A stretch of 64,000 nt of DNA from Allomuricauda sp. (GCF_013911645.1 NZ_JACESV010000008.1:1-64000); one strand, 5' to 3'; numbered from the stretch's first letter, positions 37,213-46,075 are shown. Notes: generated by a model not told the origin, from the letters alone. Numbers and translations are program-made.

Positions 37213-37938
37213 TTAAAGTTGCTCCTTAATATATAGATAGCACATGCCCGAAAGTATGGCCAGGCCAAAACTTAGAAGGGTGCCGATAAGGACGTATTCC
37301 GTTAACTTTCGGTTTTTTCCCTTGTTAAGGTCGCCAAACCGAAACACGGATTTTGCCGTGATCAGTAAACCTATCGCGGCCCATTGCTGCATCAAAATAA
37401 AACCAAATACAAAGAGTCGTTCTAGCATACCAATGTAGGTCCCGGCATTTTTAAGGGAGCCACCTTCCCCAGATTCGTCGTCCTTGGCAACTTCATCAAT
37501 ATAAGGGGCCAACAACATCCGCATAACAATACCGGATACGTAAGTGACAAAGACCAAAAACGTAATCAATAAAAGTGAACTTTCAGTAAAAATTGCGGTA
37601 CTGTCCAACGAAAAGGGAGATATCCAGTACAACACTCCCCCCAGCACCAAAAGGTGCAGTACTTGGTCCGCCACAAAGAGCCAACGGTAGTTTTTTGGGT
37701 TGCTAAGGTGTAGTTTCCCCAAGTCTATTAAATAGTGGGTCGCAACAATAAAAAGGATGGCGCCCACGTGTTGAAATTGCAATATGATCAACAGCACCAA
37801 TACGTGTACTCCAATATGAAAGTATAGATATTTGGATTTACCCTTCTTAGCTAATTTATGCGCTACCCAATGTGCGGGTTGTAGGACAAAGTCTCCCAAA
37901 AAGTGGGCGAGTATCAATTTTAGGGCTAAAAGCGTCAT
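37213..37938 (-). CDS. DUF3307 domain membrane protein
   Basis: 241 residues with about six hydrophobic segments. The N-terminus LALKLILAHFLGDFVLQPAHWV and HIGVHVLVLLI, HYLIDLGKL match DUF3307, with conserved His and Asp residues that could bind metal in the membrane. Function is unknown. The gene overlaps the end of the satD-like gene by four bases (ATGA), and such SatD-DUF3307 pairs are common in Bacteroidota. Confidence 0.87.
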   Translation of the reverse strand: MTLLALKLILAHFLGDFVLQPAHWVAHKLAKKGKSKYLYFHIGVHVLVLLIILQFQHVGAILFIVATHYLIDLGKLHLSNPKNYRWLFVADQVLHLLVLGGVLYWISPFSLDSTAIFTESSLLLITFLVFVTYVSGIVMRMLLAPYIDEVAKDDESGEGGSLKNAGTYIGMLERLFVFGFILMQQWAAIGLLITAKSVFRFGDLNKGKNRKLTEYVLIGTLLSFGLAILSGMCYLYIKEQL

Positions 37939-38534
37939 AGTTGTGCGAGTTGGGTTCTGTAAAAATGAATCATTTTTTGGACTTCATCAAATCCTGCTTT
38001 GTTTAGCTCTTCACTAATGTTCCCTTGAGACTTGTTGAGTATTGATGCCAGCTCCTTTTGATTCAAATCAGGGTTTTCCATGGCGGTTTTTACCGTTTTT
38101 GAGATGGCCGGGGTCCAATTGTCCATAGTCAAAAGAGCCAGTTCTAGGAGCAGGTTGATGTGTTCGTCGAATACTTTATTGGGTGTTTTTATGGCCAAGT
38201 TTAGTTTTTTGAGGTTTTCGAAACATTTACCTGAATGTACAAAAGCACCGCCATTGGACTCCGTTATTTTTCCTGCATCATACGTTTTTTCTCCCAGACC
38301 GATTGCGATGCGAACATCCAATCCGCGTGTTTGCTTAATGCATGCCTTTATGTACACCGATGCCTCCAATGCCCGTTCCGGTGCCGTCTGCAACTGAAAA
38401 CTGTCTCCCCTGTATATTTCCCATTCCGTGGGCTCTTTACCATAATGGCCCAGGGCCTGTTTTAGCACGGGCAGCCATTTGGCTGTTTTGTATTCTGTTG
38501 AATTTTTGATATCCCCTGTAAGAATAGCAACCAT
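37935..38534 (-). CDS. SatD family protein
   Basis: 199 residues beginning VAILTGDIKNSTEYKT, a nucleotidyl-cyclase-like opening, with YRGDSFQLQ and RIAIGLGEKTYDAG in the middle and a C-terminal helix-turn-helix-like part (NQKELASILNKSQGNISEELNK, about 157-178). SatD proteins are of uncertain function; the HTH suggests DNA binding. Three palindromic boxes upstream make autoregulation likely. It overlaps the DUF3307 gene. Confidence 0.87.
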   Translation of the reverse strand: MVAILTGDIKNSTEYKTAKWLPVLKQALGHYGKEPTEWEIYRGDSFQLQTAPERALEASVYIKACIKQTRGLDVRIAIGLGEKTYDAGKITESNGGAFVHSGKCFENLKKLNLAIKTPNKVFDEHINLLLELALLTMDNWTPAISKTVKTAMENPDLNQKELASILNKSQGNISEELNKAGFDEVQKMIHFYRTQLAQL

Positions 38535-38566
38535 TTTTTCTCAATTTAGAGCAAATTATCTGCTTT

Positions 38567-38646
38567 TTAACAGATAATTTAAAATATCTGTTAATTGATG
38601 GATAATCAAATATATCTGTTTAATAGCAGATAATCAAATATATCTG
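38567..38646. promoter_or_regulatory. three-box operator upstream of the SatD gene
   Basis: Box 1 is TTAACAGATA (38567-38576) and TATCTGTTAA (38585-38594). Box 3 is CAGATA (38627-38632) and TATCTG (38641-38646). Box 2 is GATA (38601-38604) and TATC (38613-38616) with near-matches outside. All have an 8-base spacer, and the centres are exactly 28 bp apart. They lie 33-112 bases upstream of the satD start. Confidence 0.65.
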
Positions 38647-38659
38647 TAAAAATGCGGAT

Positions 38660-38693
38660 AAAAAGAAACCGCAACCATGGCGGATGCGGCTTC
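38660..38693 (-). terminator. terminator-like hairpin on the minus strand
   Basis: GAAGCCGCA (38693-38685) and TGCGGTTTC (38673-38665) pair, followed on the minus strand by TTTTT. It would end a leftward transcript such as that of the small membrane protein gene at 39432-39238. Confidence 0.5.
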
Positions 38694-38699
38694 TTAAAT

Positions 38700-39237
38700 C
38701 AACAAAAAACACTATCCTCTTCTCCCTCTCTCCTGCATTTTTTTATTGCCGTGGTGCATAGACTTTTTGCGATTGTAAAATTTTTTCAAGTCTAGTTATT
38801 GGTACTTGTACGGTACAATCTTTTGTCGTTTTACCGACTCAAGGTGTACGCTTTTCTTTGTTCTACCTCTTTATCCTGATATTGGGTCTTTTTCCAAATC
38901 AACCTCATGCAGCATGTTTTGTGGTGCCTTGGTAAAATTCAATGTTAAGGCGGTGTGCTCTGTTTGTGATGGGGCTACTTTATTCGGCGCTTAGTTGGGG
39001 ATAGCCAATAACTTTTTATGTTCGAGCTTTAATGATTTATTCTTTGGACAAAACCGTGTCCAAAGTTTTGGTCATGACAACGTAGTTCGTGAAGCCTTTA
39101 ATCTCTCATTGAGGGTTTTATTCCCCGACGTTCTAAGTCGAAATGAATTAATCTTTTTTCGTTTGAATACTTTGTGGGCCTGCCTTTGTCGGCAGACAGG
39201 CTTGCCCCGTGGTAGTTGATTAATAAATAGGGGGAAG
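38700..39237. other. 538-bp intergenic region with only doubtful short ORFs
   Basis: On the minus strand one frame carries short basic peptides separated by stops, the last being a 25-codon TTG-start reading (38789-38712) with KKFYNRKKS and GNKKMQERG, followed by the hairpin at 38693. This could be a decayed gene or chance. A REP-like CCTGCC hairpin lies near 39179-39205. I see no convincing gene. Confidence 0.35.
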
Positions 39238-39432
39238 TTATTTGTTTTCTTCTTCCAAATCGTCTTCTATAGACTCATCAGTATAATCGTCGGCATCCTC
39301 GAAATGGGTCTCGACGTAAGTTTTTGAATTGAGTTGATCTTGGAAATCGTCGCGCTGATCCATTACATAATATAAGGTAGCTGCAGCCACGAAACAGGAA
39401 AAGTAGATTAAGCTTTTTGTTTTGTAGTTCAT
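39238..39432 (-). CDS. small single-pass membrane protein
   Basis: 64 residues: a basic N-terminus (MNYKTKS), one hydrophobic helix (about 8-24) and a strongly acidic tail (DADDYTDESIEDDLEEENK). No family is recognised. The acidic tail after a signal-anchor-like helix suggests a small envelope protein. It lies between REP-like sequence and the zinc protease gene. Confidence 0.6.
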   Translation of the reverse strand: MNYKTKSLIYFSCFVAAATLYYVMDQRDDFQDQLNSKTYVETHFEDADDYTDESIEDDLEEENK

Positions 39433-39592
39433 GATGTGAGATTTGGAATTACTAAAGTAATCAAACCGAATGGGAATCTCAGCGATTTGTTGTGAAACGG
39501 CTATGTTTGGATGTGTATGGGAAAAAAAACAAGGTGTAACCGATAAACGAATCGGCTACACCTTTACAATTTGTACTTATCTAAAAAAGTAT

Positions 39593-42094
39593 TTATCTAG
39601 TAGGCTCCAATATAAGGTCTATACGTTCCAGGGCATCTTGCAAATGGTATCGGCTCATGGTATCGGATATCCGGGCGAGGCCACCTCTAATATCTCTTTT
39701 AAGGTTATTGAGCTCGGCGCGCGCCACCGAACGAATATCGGATTGGCTTGTATTGATGGGCGTGGATTTTCTATAACCGCCAAAATCAGGCAATTTATCT
39801 TGATCATCCGCTGTCATCAAATATTCCAAACGATCAATATGTGCTTTTTGAAGGTTTCTTCTATAAGTATCTATTGTTTTGCCACTTCGGGTCTCGGACC
39901 AGATGCCCCTGCGGAGGTCGCGCATCATTTCAACCAAACCATACGCATCATCACCGTTCAAGGTCTCATTTTCTATAATTCGTGCCAATTTGCCCAATTG
40001 CAGCATGGTGTTCAAGTAGCGTTCTTGCATGGAACGGATACGCTCCACAGACCCCGAATATTGAATTTTGTTGAAAATATCCTGGTCAATCAACCACTCA
40101 GGAGTCTCGAACAACTGTTCCTGCATAAAGGCCATACAATTTTTTTGATGCGCTTTGCTCACATGGGTATAAACGGCACCTTCTTGATCAGCGGTTTTGT
40201 GATACTCGTAAACACCTCCAATGTTGTTGGAAACGTGCCCCATGTATCTTTGGAACTGTGCGGTCACATGTCCGTACATGGTTTCCAGATCATCATAGTT
40301 TTCACCGTCCTCGGTAGTCCAATCGATTAATTTGGGAACAATACGCTTTAGGTTTTCAATGCCGTACAAACTAGCTTTAATGGCATCGTCCCCTAAATCC
40401 TCGGTTTGGGAGCTTGGATCGTGAATGTCGCCCACTTGTTGGTGACCAAAACGGTACATGGGATCTCCGGCATGTTCCAAAATCCAATCATTTAGAATTG
40501 GTTTTTCTTCCTTTGCGGTTTTGTCCAAAATAGGTTTGTATCCCCATTTGATGGCATATTTATCGTAAATGCCGATGTTTGGCATTAAAGCTACACCTTC
40601 GTCACCAGGTTGTGCCACATAGTTGAAACGGGCATAGTCCATAATGGATGGAGCCGTACCATATTTTTGGGTGAAACTGGCGGAACGCAAAGAATCTACG
40701 GGATAAGCTACACTACTTCCCATGTTGTGTGGCAATCCAAGAGTGTGCCCCACTTCGTGGGATGATACAAAGCGTATCAAGCGGCCCATAATCTCCTCTT
40801 CGAACTGTGTTTTTTGTGCATCGGGATTAATGGCGGCAGTCTGTACAAAATACCAACCGCGAAGCAAGCTCATTACATTGTGGTACCAGTTAATGTCGGA
40901 TTCCAAAATTTCCCCGCTCCTTGGGTCGCTCACGTGCGGACCATTGGCATTTGGAATAGGGGAGGCCAAATAACGTACCACCGAATATCTAACATCCTCT
41001 GGGGACCATTCCGGGTCTTCTTCGGGTGAAGGTGGGTCTTTGGCAATGATTGCATTTTTAAAGCCAGCTGCTTCGAATGCAACCTGCCAATCCTCAATTC
41101 CTTGTTTTATATAGGGCACCCATTCTTTGGGAGTTGCACGGTCCACATAATAAACAATGGGTTTTTTGGGTTCTACCAATTCGCCGGCCTTGAATTTTTC
41201 AATGTCCTCATCTTTAACCTCAAGTCTCCAACGATCCAAGTAGGTCACGGTTTTGCTTTCTTGGGCATCCAATCCGTAATCTACCTGCCCTCTGGCGAAC
41301 CAACCGACACGTTGATCAAAATAACGACGCTTCATGGGTTCTTTGGGCAATAAGATCATGGAATTGTTGATTTCCAAAGAAATGGAACCCAAGCTGGAAT
41401 TGCTCGGCGGGTCGCTGGACAAATATGTTTTTACATGGCGTGCCTCAATGTTCAAGGGATAACTTTTGATGGATTCGATATAGCTTCGGTCCCCATCCAT
41501 ACGGGTAACTTTAAATCTTTTTCTGTAACCATTGGGAAAACCAAGGGCTTTTACATCCTTGGTGAACAAAGGGTCTATTTCTATTACCGTTGCAGGGTTC
41601 AAGGAATCTTTTTTGTTGATGGCCTTGATGTCAAAAGAAAAGAGTACGGGCTCAAAGTTGGAGTTGACCACAGCTTCGTGGACAGGCAATGAATCCGCAG
41701 CCACATTTTCGTAAGAAGCTACACGCACCAATACTTTTTTGTCCTTTTTTTGCCAACGCAGCACTTGTGTGTTGATCTTTCCCCCACCAAAACCAATTCC
41801 TGTGGCAGTTTTGGAGATTCGGCTCACCATGAGCATTTCGCGATTGAACAAGGAATCGGGGATTTCGTAATAATGTTTGTCATCTACGGTGTGTACGCTA
41901 AAAAGGCCTTTATCCGTTTTTGCATCTTTGGTAATTACCTTGTCATAAGGTTTAATATCATCCGATTTGGACTTATCGTCCTTTTTTTGCTCGGTGTCCT
42001 TCTTTTTCTTTTTGAAAAGTTGGGCCTCCGTGGTTTGGAGGGTTCCCAGAAGAATAACAACTAAAATTAGTCGAGGTAGTAAATTTTTGATCAT
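39593..42094 (-). CDS. large zinc-dependent metalloprotease (DUF5117/DUF4953 type)
   Basis: 833 residues with a signal peptide (LPRLILVVILLGTLQTTEAQ), a Lys-rich linker (KKKKKDTEQKK), a DUF5118/DUF5117 beta region and a metzincin-like site HEVGHTLGLPHN near residue 446, with MDYARFNY after it. These are secreted or outer-membrane zinc proteases widespread in Bacteroidota. I take the ATG at 42094 since it begins the signal peptide; an upstream ATG at 42127 adds eleven residues. Regulation is not visible. Confidence 0.9.
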   Translation of the reverse strand: MIKNLLPRLILVVILLGTLQTTEAQLFKKKKKDTEQKKDDKSKSDDIKPYDKVITKDAKTDKGLFSVHTVDDKHYYEIPDSLFNREMLMVSRISKTATGIGFGGGKINTQVLRWQKKDKKVLVRVASYENVAADSLPVHEAVVNSNFEPVLFSFDIKAINKKDSLNPATVIEIDPLFTKDVKALGFPNGYRKRFKVTRMDGDRSYIESIKSYPLNIEARHVKTYLSSDPPSNSSLGSISLEINNSMILLPKEPMKRRYFDQRVGWFARGQVDYGLDAQESKTVTYLDRWRLEVKDEDIEKFKAGELVEPKKPIVYYVDRATPKEWVPYIKQGIEDWQVAFEAAGFKNAIIAKDPPSPEEDPEWSPEDVRYSVVRYLASPIPNANGPHVSDPRSGEILESDINWYHNVMSLLRGWYFVQTAAINPDAQKTQFEEEIMGRLIRFVSSHEVGHTLGLPHNMGSSVAYPVDSLRSASFTQKYGTAPSIMDYARFNYVAQPGDEGVALMPNIGIYDKYAIKWGYKPILDKTAKEEKPILNDWILEHAGDPMYRFGHQQVGDIHDPSSQTEDLGDDAIKASLYGIENLKRIVPKLIDWTTEDGENYDDLETMYGHVTAQFQRYMGHVSNNIGGVYEYHKTADQEGAVYTHVSKAHQKNCMAFMQEQLFETPEWLIDQDIFNKIQYSGSVERIRSMQERYLNTMLQLGKLARIIENETLNGDDAYGLVEMMRDLRRGIWSETRSGKTIDTYRRNLQKAHIDRLEYLMTADDQDKLPDFGGYRKSTPINTSQSDIRSVARAELNNLKRDIRGGLARISDTMSRYHLQDALERIDLILEPTR

Positions 42095-42360
42095 TATAGG
42101 TTTGTTTGAATAACTAAGAAGATTCAAAGAACCTAAAATTCGTGAGAACTAACTGTTAAATAAATATTAACGGTCGTTTTTTTAACGGAATGCCCCAACC
42201 TTTGGGAGTCCTGTCTTTTACTGATGGTTTGAGCTGTATTGCCCCGTATTGCTGGGCTCAAGGGGTGTTTAATTTTTGTGAAAAATTCCTAAATACTGTA
42301 ACATTTTGCAACTAGGATAGTCTTATAGGCATAACATCAATCATAAAATTCAATCAAAAA

Positions 42361-43083
42361 ATGAACAAGTTATTATTAATTTATGGTAGTGTATTATTAA
42401 GTAGTACCGCCATAGCCAACGATCAGCAAAATACCAAGGTTGTCGAGGTGCAATCCGAGACTTCAGGTAGTTTAGAAACCAGTTTAACCACATTGAACAT
42501 TAGTGCTGAGTTAAACGATTCAACTTCAGAGATGGCAGGTTACGCCTTGTATGAATTGAATTTGAACGAAATAGTTTATTTAGAGGAAGAGCCAGAGGTT
42601 GACCTGGGTTTTGATACAGCAGATTATCTTCCCGAGGGCTTCGACCCTCACAAAAACTATTTTGATTTGAATTCCATCATATACTTCGAGAACAAAGTTG
42701 AACCCGCGCTAGGTTTTGATACCCAAAAGTACTTGCCGGAAAATTTTGATCCCTACACAGATGTGGTGGATGTACATGCTATCAATTACATGGAGGAAGA
42801 GGATATGGATTTAGGTTTTGATACCAAAGATTACTTGCCCGAAGGTTTTTCTCCTTATGAAGTATATGTGGATTTAAAGTCAATTCCTTATGTAGAGGAG
42901 GAAACTGAACTTGTATTGGGAGTAAACAGCAAGTATCTATTGCCAGAAGGCTTTGATCCTTACACCGATGTAATTGCAGTCACTTCCGTTAACTACATGG
43001 AAGACGAAGAAATAGATTTGGGTTTCGATACCTCTAAGTATCTCCCAGAAGATTTTGACCTATACTCAGGGTCAATACAGTAA
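42361..43083 (+). CDS. secreted repeat protein with alternating 35/34-residue units
   Basis: 240 residues with a signal peptide (MNKLLLIYGSVLLSSTAIAN). From about residue 66 the protein is built of units of the form LGFDTxxYLPEGFDPYxxxxDxxxIxYxEEE. The LGF blocks start at 82, 117, 151, 186 and 220, so spacing alternates 35, 34, 35, 34. Odd units share FDLNSI/VDLKSI and even units share YTDV and NYMEE/NYMED, making a two-unit repeat of 69 residues. It is highly acidic with no Cys. I know no function. A strong terminator follows. Confidence 0.8.
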   Translation: MNKLLLIYGSVLLSSTAIANDQQNTKVVEVQSETSGSLETSLTTLNISAELNDSTSEMAGYALYELNLNEIVYLEEEPEVDLGFDTADYLPEGFDPHKNYFDLNSIIYFENKVEPALGFDTQKYLPENFDPYTDVVDVHAINYMEEEDMDLGFDTKDYLPEGFSPYEVYVDLKSIPYVEEETELVLGVNSKYLLPEGFDPYTDVIAVTSVNYMEDEEIDLGFDTSKYLPEDFDLYSGSIQ

Positions 43084-43120
43084 AATGTTCATCATTTTAC
43101 GAATTATTTGAGTTAGCTAT

Positions 43121-43146
43121 AAAAACCCCTCGAACGAGGGGTTTTT
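43121..43146 (+). terminator. terminator of the repeat-protein gene
   Basis: AAAACCCCTCG and CGAGGGGTTTT pair as a perfect hairpin, followed by further T. It lies 38 bases after the stop. Confidence 0.75.
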
Positions 43147-43394
43147 TGTTTGGTAGCATATTCTTGTTAATGAAAACTTATAAATGTCTGGTTAACAAAA
43201 AAATAACATCATCTTTTTAGACGGAATTATTTTTAGTAAAACGATTTTTAGAATGCAGATTATTCAGCCTTTTGTGGGTTTTACTAAAATTTTTGCATCC
43301 TTTATGTGCAAACGCACAACAAAGAATCATTTACGGGGTTTAACTGTTGCGTTAACAAAAAACTAATTACAATAAAATTCACAAAAAAGGGTTG

Positions 43395-43526
43395 TAACTT
43401 TGTACCTAGCAAAGAGTTACGTTCCACTTGTGCAAAAGTGGGTAGCGTTGATTAAGTTAGTTTCTTACATTTTTTTGAGTTAGTTAGTTTGTGAAAATGC
43501 CCTTCCGCCCGGAGGGGCATTTTTTA
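43395..43526 (+). ncRNA. candidate small RNA with promoter and terminator
   Basis: TAACTTTG (43395-43402) matches the -7 consensus, with no clear -33 element. About seven bases on begins a roughly 118-nt stretch with no ORF, a hairpin CCACTT/AAGTGG (43424-43441) and a strong terminator hairpin (43495-43526) ending in T6. Size and structure would suit a regulatory RNA, for example of 6S type, but I cannot confirm a family. The terminator also serves the convergent transporter gene. Confidence 0.35.
43495..43526. terminator. bidirectional terminator downstream of the DASS transporter
   Basis: AAAATGCCC and GGGCATTTT arms with CTTCCGCCCGGAGG inside form a strong hairpin, with T runs on both strands. 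It lies three bases beyond the DASS stop. Confidence 0.7.
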
Positions 43527-43528
43527 GT

Positions 43529-44959
43529 TTAGAACAATAGCGGAATCACAAACTGGAACACCAAAATAAGCAACACTACTGCAATCAGGTTGAGCAATAC
43601 ACCAACACGTGCCATCTGTGGAATTTTAACATAGCCACTCGCAAAAACAATGGCATTGGGCGGTGTGGCCATGGGAAGCATAAAAGCACAGCTACTGGCA
43701 ATGGTTACAGGAATCAATAAATGCAACATCGGAATATCCAGACCAATGGCTATACCCGCTACCACAGGAGCCAGAACGGCCACCAAGGCAACGTTGCTCA
43801 TCAACTCGGTCATAAACAACATTAGAAAAATCAAAAGGGCAGCGGTGAACAAAATACTTATTTCGCTTTGGGCAATGCCATTGGCAACCAAATCCACAAT
43901 ACCACTAGCGGACATGCCTTGGGCCAGGGCCAGTCCCCCACCGAACAAAATCAATATGCCCCATGCCAGTCTGGAAGTATCTTTCCATACAATGATAAAA
44001 TCACCTTTTTTGATGTTGTAGGGTATGGCGAAAAGTGCAATGGCTGCAAAAATACTGATCATGGTGTCGGTAAGTCCCAATTGGGGAAGAATGCCATTGA
44101 TCAAGGTTCTAAAAATCCATAGAAAGACTGTTACGCCAAAAATAACCAGCACCATTTTTTCCTTACCGGAGGTCGGGCCAAGTTTTTTCAGTTCAGTATG
44201 AATCACTTCTTTGGAAGCATTGAATTTCAGGTCACGGTTGGGGAACATCCATTTTACCAGTACCAAATAACAAATCCCGACCATGATGATGGAAAATGGC
44301 AAACCTATCGTCATCCACTTTAAAAATGAAATTTCTGTGTTGTATTCATTCTCCAACAGTCCTATCAATACAGAGTTTGGCGGTGTTCCGATTACTGTGG
44401 CGATTCCTCCCGCATTTGCGGAAAAGGCGATTCCCAGCATGACACTCAGGGCAAAATTTTGATCGTTTTTTGTAAATCCATCTTTATCGTTGATCAATAA
44501 ATTAATAACGGAAATAGCTATGGGCAACATTACCACAGTACTGGCCGTATTGCTGATCCACATGCTCAAAGTGGCGGTGGCGATCATAAAGCCTAAAATC
44601 ACCTTGTTGGGGGTTGTGCCAGTCAATCTGATAATATTTAGGGCTATTCGCTTATGAAGATTCACCTTTTCCAGTGCCAACGCCATTACAAATCCTCCAA
44701 AAAAGAGGAAAACAATAGGGCTGCCATAATTGGCTCCTACCTCTGCAATGGGTAACACCTTTAAAATAGGTAACAAAAGTAAGGGTAGGAGTGCGGTAAC
44801 AGAAATAGAGACCGCTTCGGTAATCCACCAAATCAGCATCCAGGCCGCTACAGAAATTACAGGATCGCCTTTTTCCGATATAAGTTCAAAGGGCAGAAAA
44901 TTCAAAATGAAGAAGGCAACCGGTCCTAGGACCAGCCCAATTTTTTTGCTTAGTTCCAT
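43529..44959 (-). CDS. DASS (SLC13) family sodium:anion symporter
   Basis: 476 residues with about 11-12 membrane segments. Family features are WWITEAVSISVTALLPLLLLP near the N-terminus, SNTASTVVMLPIA (the SNT motif, near 135) and the second half's MSNVALVAVLAPV and SCAFMLPMATPPNAIVFASG. Such carriers import di- or tricarboxylates or sulfate with Na+. The substrate is not decidable here. It starts about 40 bases from a terminator on the same strand. Confidence 0.92.
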   Translation of the reverse strand: MELSKKIGLVLGPVAFFILNFLPFELISEKGDPVISVAAWMLIWWITEAVSISVTALLPLLLLPILKVLPIAEVGANYGSPIVFLFFGGFVMALALEKVNLHKRIALNIIRLTGTTPNKVILGFMIATATLSMWISNTASTVVMLPIAISVINLLINDKDGFTKNDQNFALSVMLGIAFSANAGGIATVIGTPPNSVLIGLLENEYNTEISFLKWMTIGLPFSIIMVGICYLVLVKWMFPNRDLKFNASKEVIHTELKKLGPTSGKEKMVLVIFGVTVFLWIFRTLINGILPQLGLTDTMISIFAAIALFAIPYNIKKGDFIIVWKDTSRLAWGILILFGGGLALAQGMSASGIVDLVANGIAQSEISILFTAALLIFLMLFMTELMSNVALVAVLAPVVAGIAIGLDIPMLHLLIPVTIASSCAFMLPMATPPNAIVFASGYVKIPQMARVGVLLNLIAVVLLILVFQFVIPLLF

Positions 44960-45000
44960 TGGGGTTCTAAGCTAGGATTTTTTGTTAAAAGATAAAAATA

Positions 45001-45024
45001 AAGAAGCCCCGTGATGGGGCTTCA
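45001..45024 (-). terminator. terminator behind the truncated TonB receptor tail
   Basis: GAAGCCCC and GGGGCTTC pair around ATCAC/GTGAT on the minus strand and are followed by TTTATTTTTAT. It lies about 28 bases after the stop of the receptor remnant. Confidence 0.65.
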
Positions 45025-45051
45025 GTATCAAACATCTATAAAATGACAGCT

Positions 45052-45203
45052 TTATTTTATCTTAAAGGTCAACCTTCCAAAAACATAACGTCCGTTGGTT
45101 CCAAATTGAACGGACCTTCTGGAGTAGATAAACCGTCCGTCCGATCTAAAGGCAGGGTCGTTCTTGTCCGGATAAACATCCAGCAGGTTGTTTGCTCCGA
45201 GCG
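45052..45203 (-). pseudogene. C-terminal remnant of a second TonB-dependent receptor
   Basis: Minus-strand translation gives the last 49 or so residues of the receptor encoded at 48714-51566, from GANNLLDVYPDK to GRLTFKIK and a stop. It matches 48715-48865 over 151 bases with five differences, all synonymous, and a TAA instead of TAG stop. Upstream of base 45203 the match ends abruptly. No start exists, so this is a fragment left by a deletion or by insertion of the genes to its right. Confidence 0.85.
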
Positions 45204-45225
45204 GGACGCTCTCGCTATTTGAGAA

Positions 45226-45342
45226 CTAGTCAAACAGTATTAGTGTAATAATGAAGACTACAATTATTATAATACTTAAAACGAAAAGTAACTTTTTGTT
45301 ACCATACAGTAGCTCCAAGATAATTTTCAAAATTTCTTCCAC
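45226..45342 (-). CDS. 38-residue single-pass membrane micro-protein
   Basis: The reading starts at GTG 45342, three bases after the stop of the YwqK-like gene, and ends with TAG 45226. It encodes an N-terminal amphipathic part (MEEILKIILELLYGNKK) and one very hydrophobic helix of Leu/Ile/Val with few other residues. The layout resembles the DUF5989 group of small membrane proteins, but that is uncertain. Close spacing suggests coupled translation with the upstream gene. Confidence 0.45.
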   Translation of the reverse strand: MEEILKIILELLYGNKKLLFVLSIIIIVVFIITLILFD

Positions 45343-45345
45343 TTC

Positions 45346-46068
45346 CTATTTTTTTAAAATAGGTCTTATTTCTCCATCCTCATAGTTGTCCTTACTGATT
45401 AACTGCCCATTGACAGTAAAAGAGAACTTTAGCCCATTTGATTTACCACTTTTAATTTGGCTTATTGATTTAAGAGCTCCATTTGGGTGAAATAAGATTC
45501 TATAACCATTATCCTCGTTATCATATATCCTAAATGTTTTTAATAGCCCATTATTGTAGTGGCTTGTCAAAATTTCTCCTGTGTCTTCACTCTTTAACTG
45601 CTTGATGTATTTTGGGGTCAAGTTTTTATTAAACTGAATTAGTACCCCATGGTCAAGATTGTTCCTGTAGCTTTTAAACCCTACAATTTTTCCATCAGCA
45701 TTATAATGAACTTCCAATCCATTCTTTAAACCATTCAATAACATTACTTCACTTTCAATTGTTCCATCTAGTCGATAAAAAATGAGTGTTTCATCCTTTA
45801 TTTTTCCAATTGTTGAAACATTACCCTGATAATCAAACTTCACTATGCTATCACTTAATTTACCTTGTTTCCAGAAGCATACTTCTTTTAGTGTCCCATC
45901 TATGCGAAAGGTAGAGTCCAATCCATTCATTGCCCCATTTGAATTAAGAGTGTATTTCCGTTTTAAAACATTGTTAGGATAATATTTTTCAATTATTGTA
46001 TCACCATTATAATTACAACTAACTATTATAAATAACACGAATGCCGCTATTTTAAGTGATGCTCTCAT
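45346..46068 (-). CDS. YwqK/MORN-variant repeat lipoprotein
   Basis: 240 residues with a lipoprotein signal (LFIIVSCNYNGD) and repeated MORN-variant units such as YYPNNVLKRKYTLNSNG, FRIDGTLKEVCFWKQGKL, YNADGKIVGFKSYRNN and FHPNGALKSISQIKSGK. YwqK-type proteins are annotated as possible antitoxins, although the evidence for this is limited. Seven bases separate it from the FN3 gene upstream and it shares that gene's AT-rich 3' composition. As a lipoprotein it would act outside the cytoplasm. Confidence 0.82.
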   Translation of the reverse strand: MRASLKIAAFVLFIIVSCNYNGDTIIEKYYPNNVLKRKYTLNSNGAMNGLDSTFRIDGTLKEVCFWKQGKLSDSIVKFDYQGNVSTIGKIKDETLIFYRLDGTIESEVMLLNGLKNGLEVHYNADGKIVGFKSYRNNLDHGVLIQFNKNLTPKYIKQLKSEDTGEILTSHYNNGLLKTFRIYDNEDNGYRILFHPNGALKSISQIKSGKSNGLKFSFTVNGQLISKDNYEDGEIRPILKK

Positions 46069-46075
46069 ACCCTTC

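Noticed and set aside
38806-39219. Two plus-strand readings of 62 and 74 codons between satD and the small membrane protein gene
   Set aside because: They are Phe- and Cys-rich without a recognisable pattern, one runs through a REP-like hairpin, and neither has a promoter.
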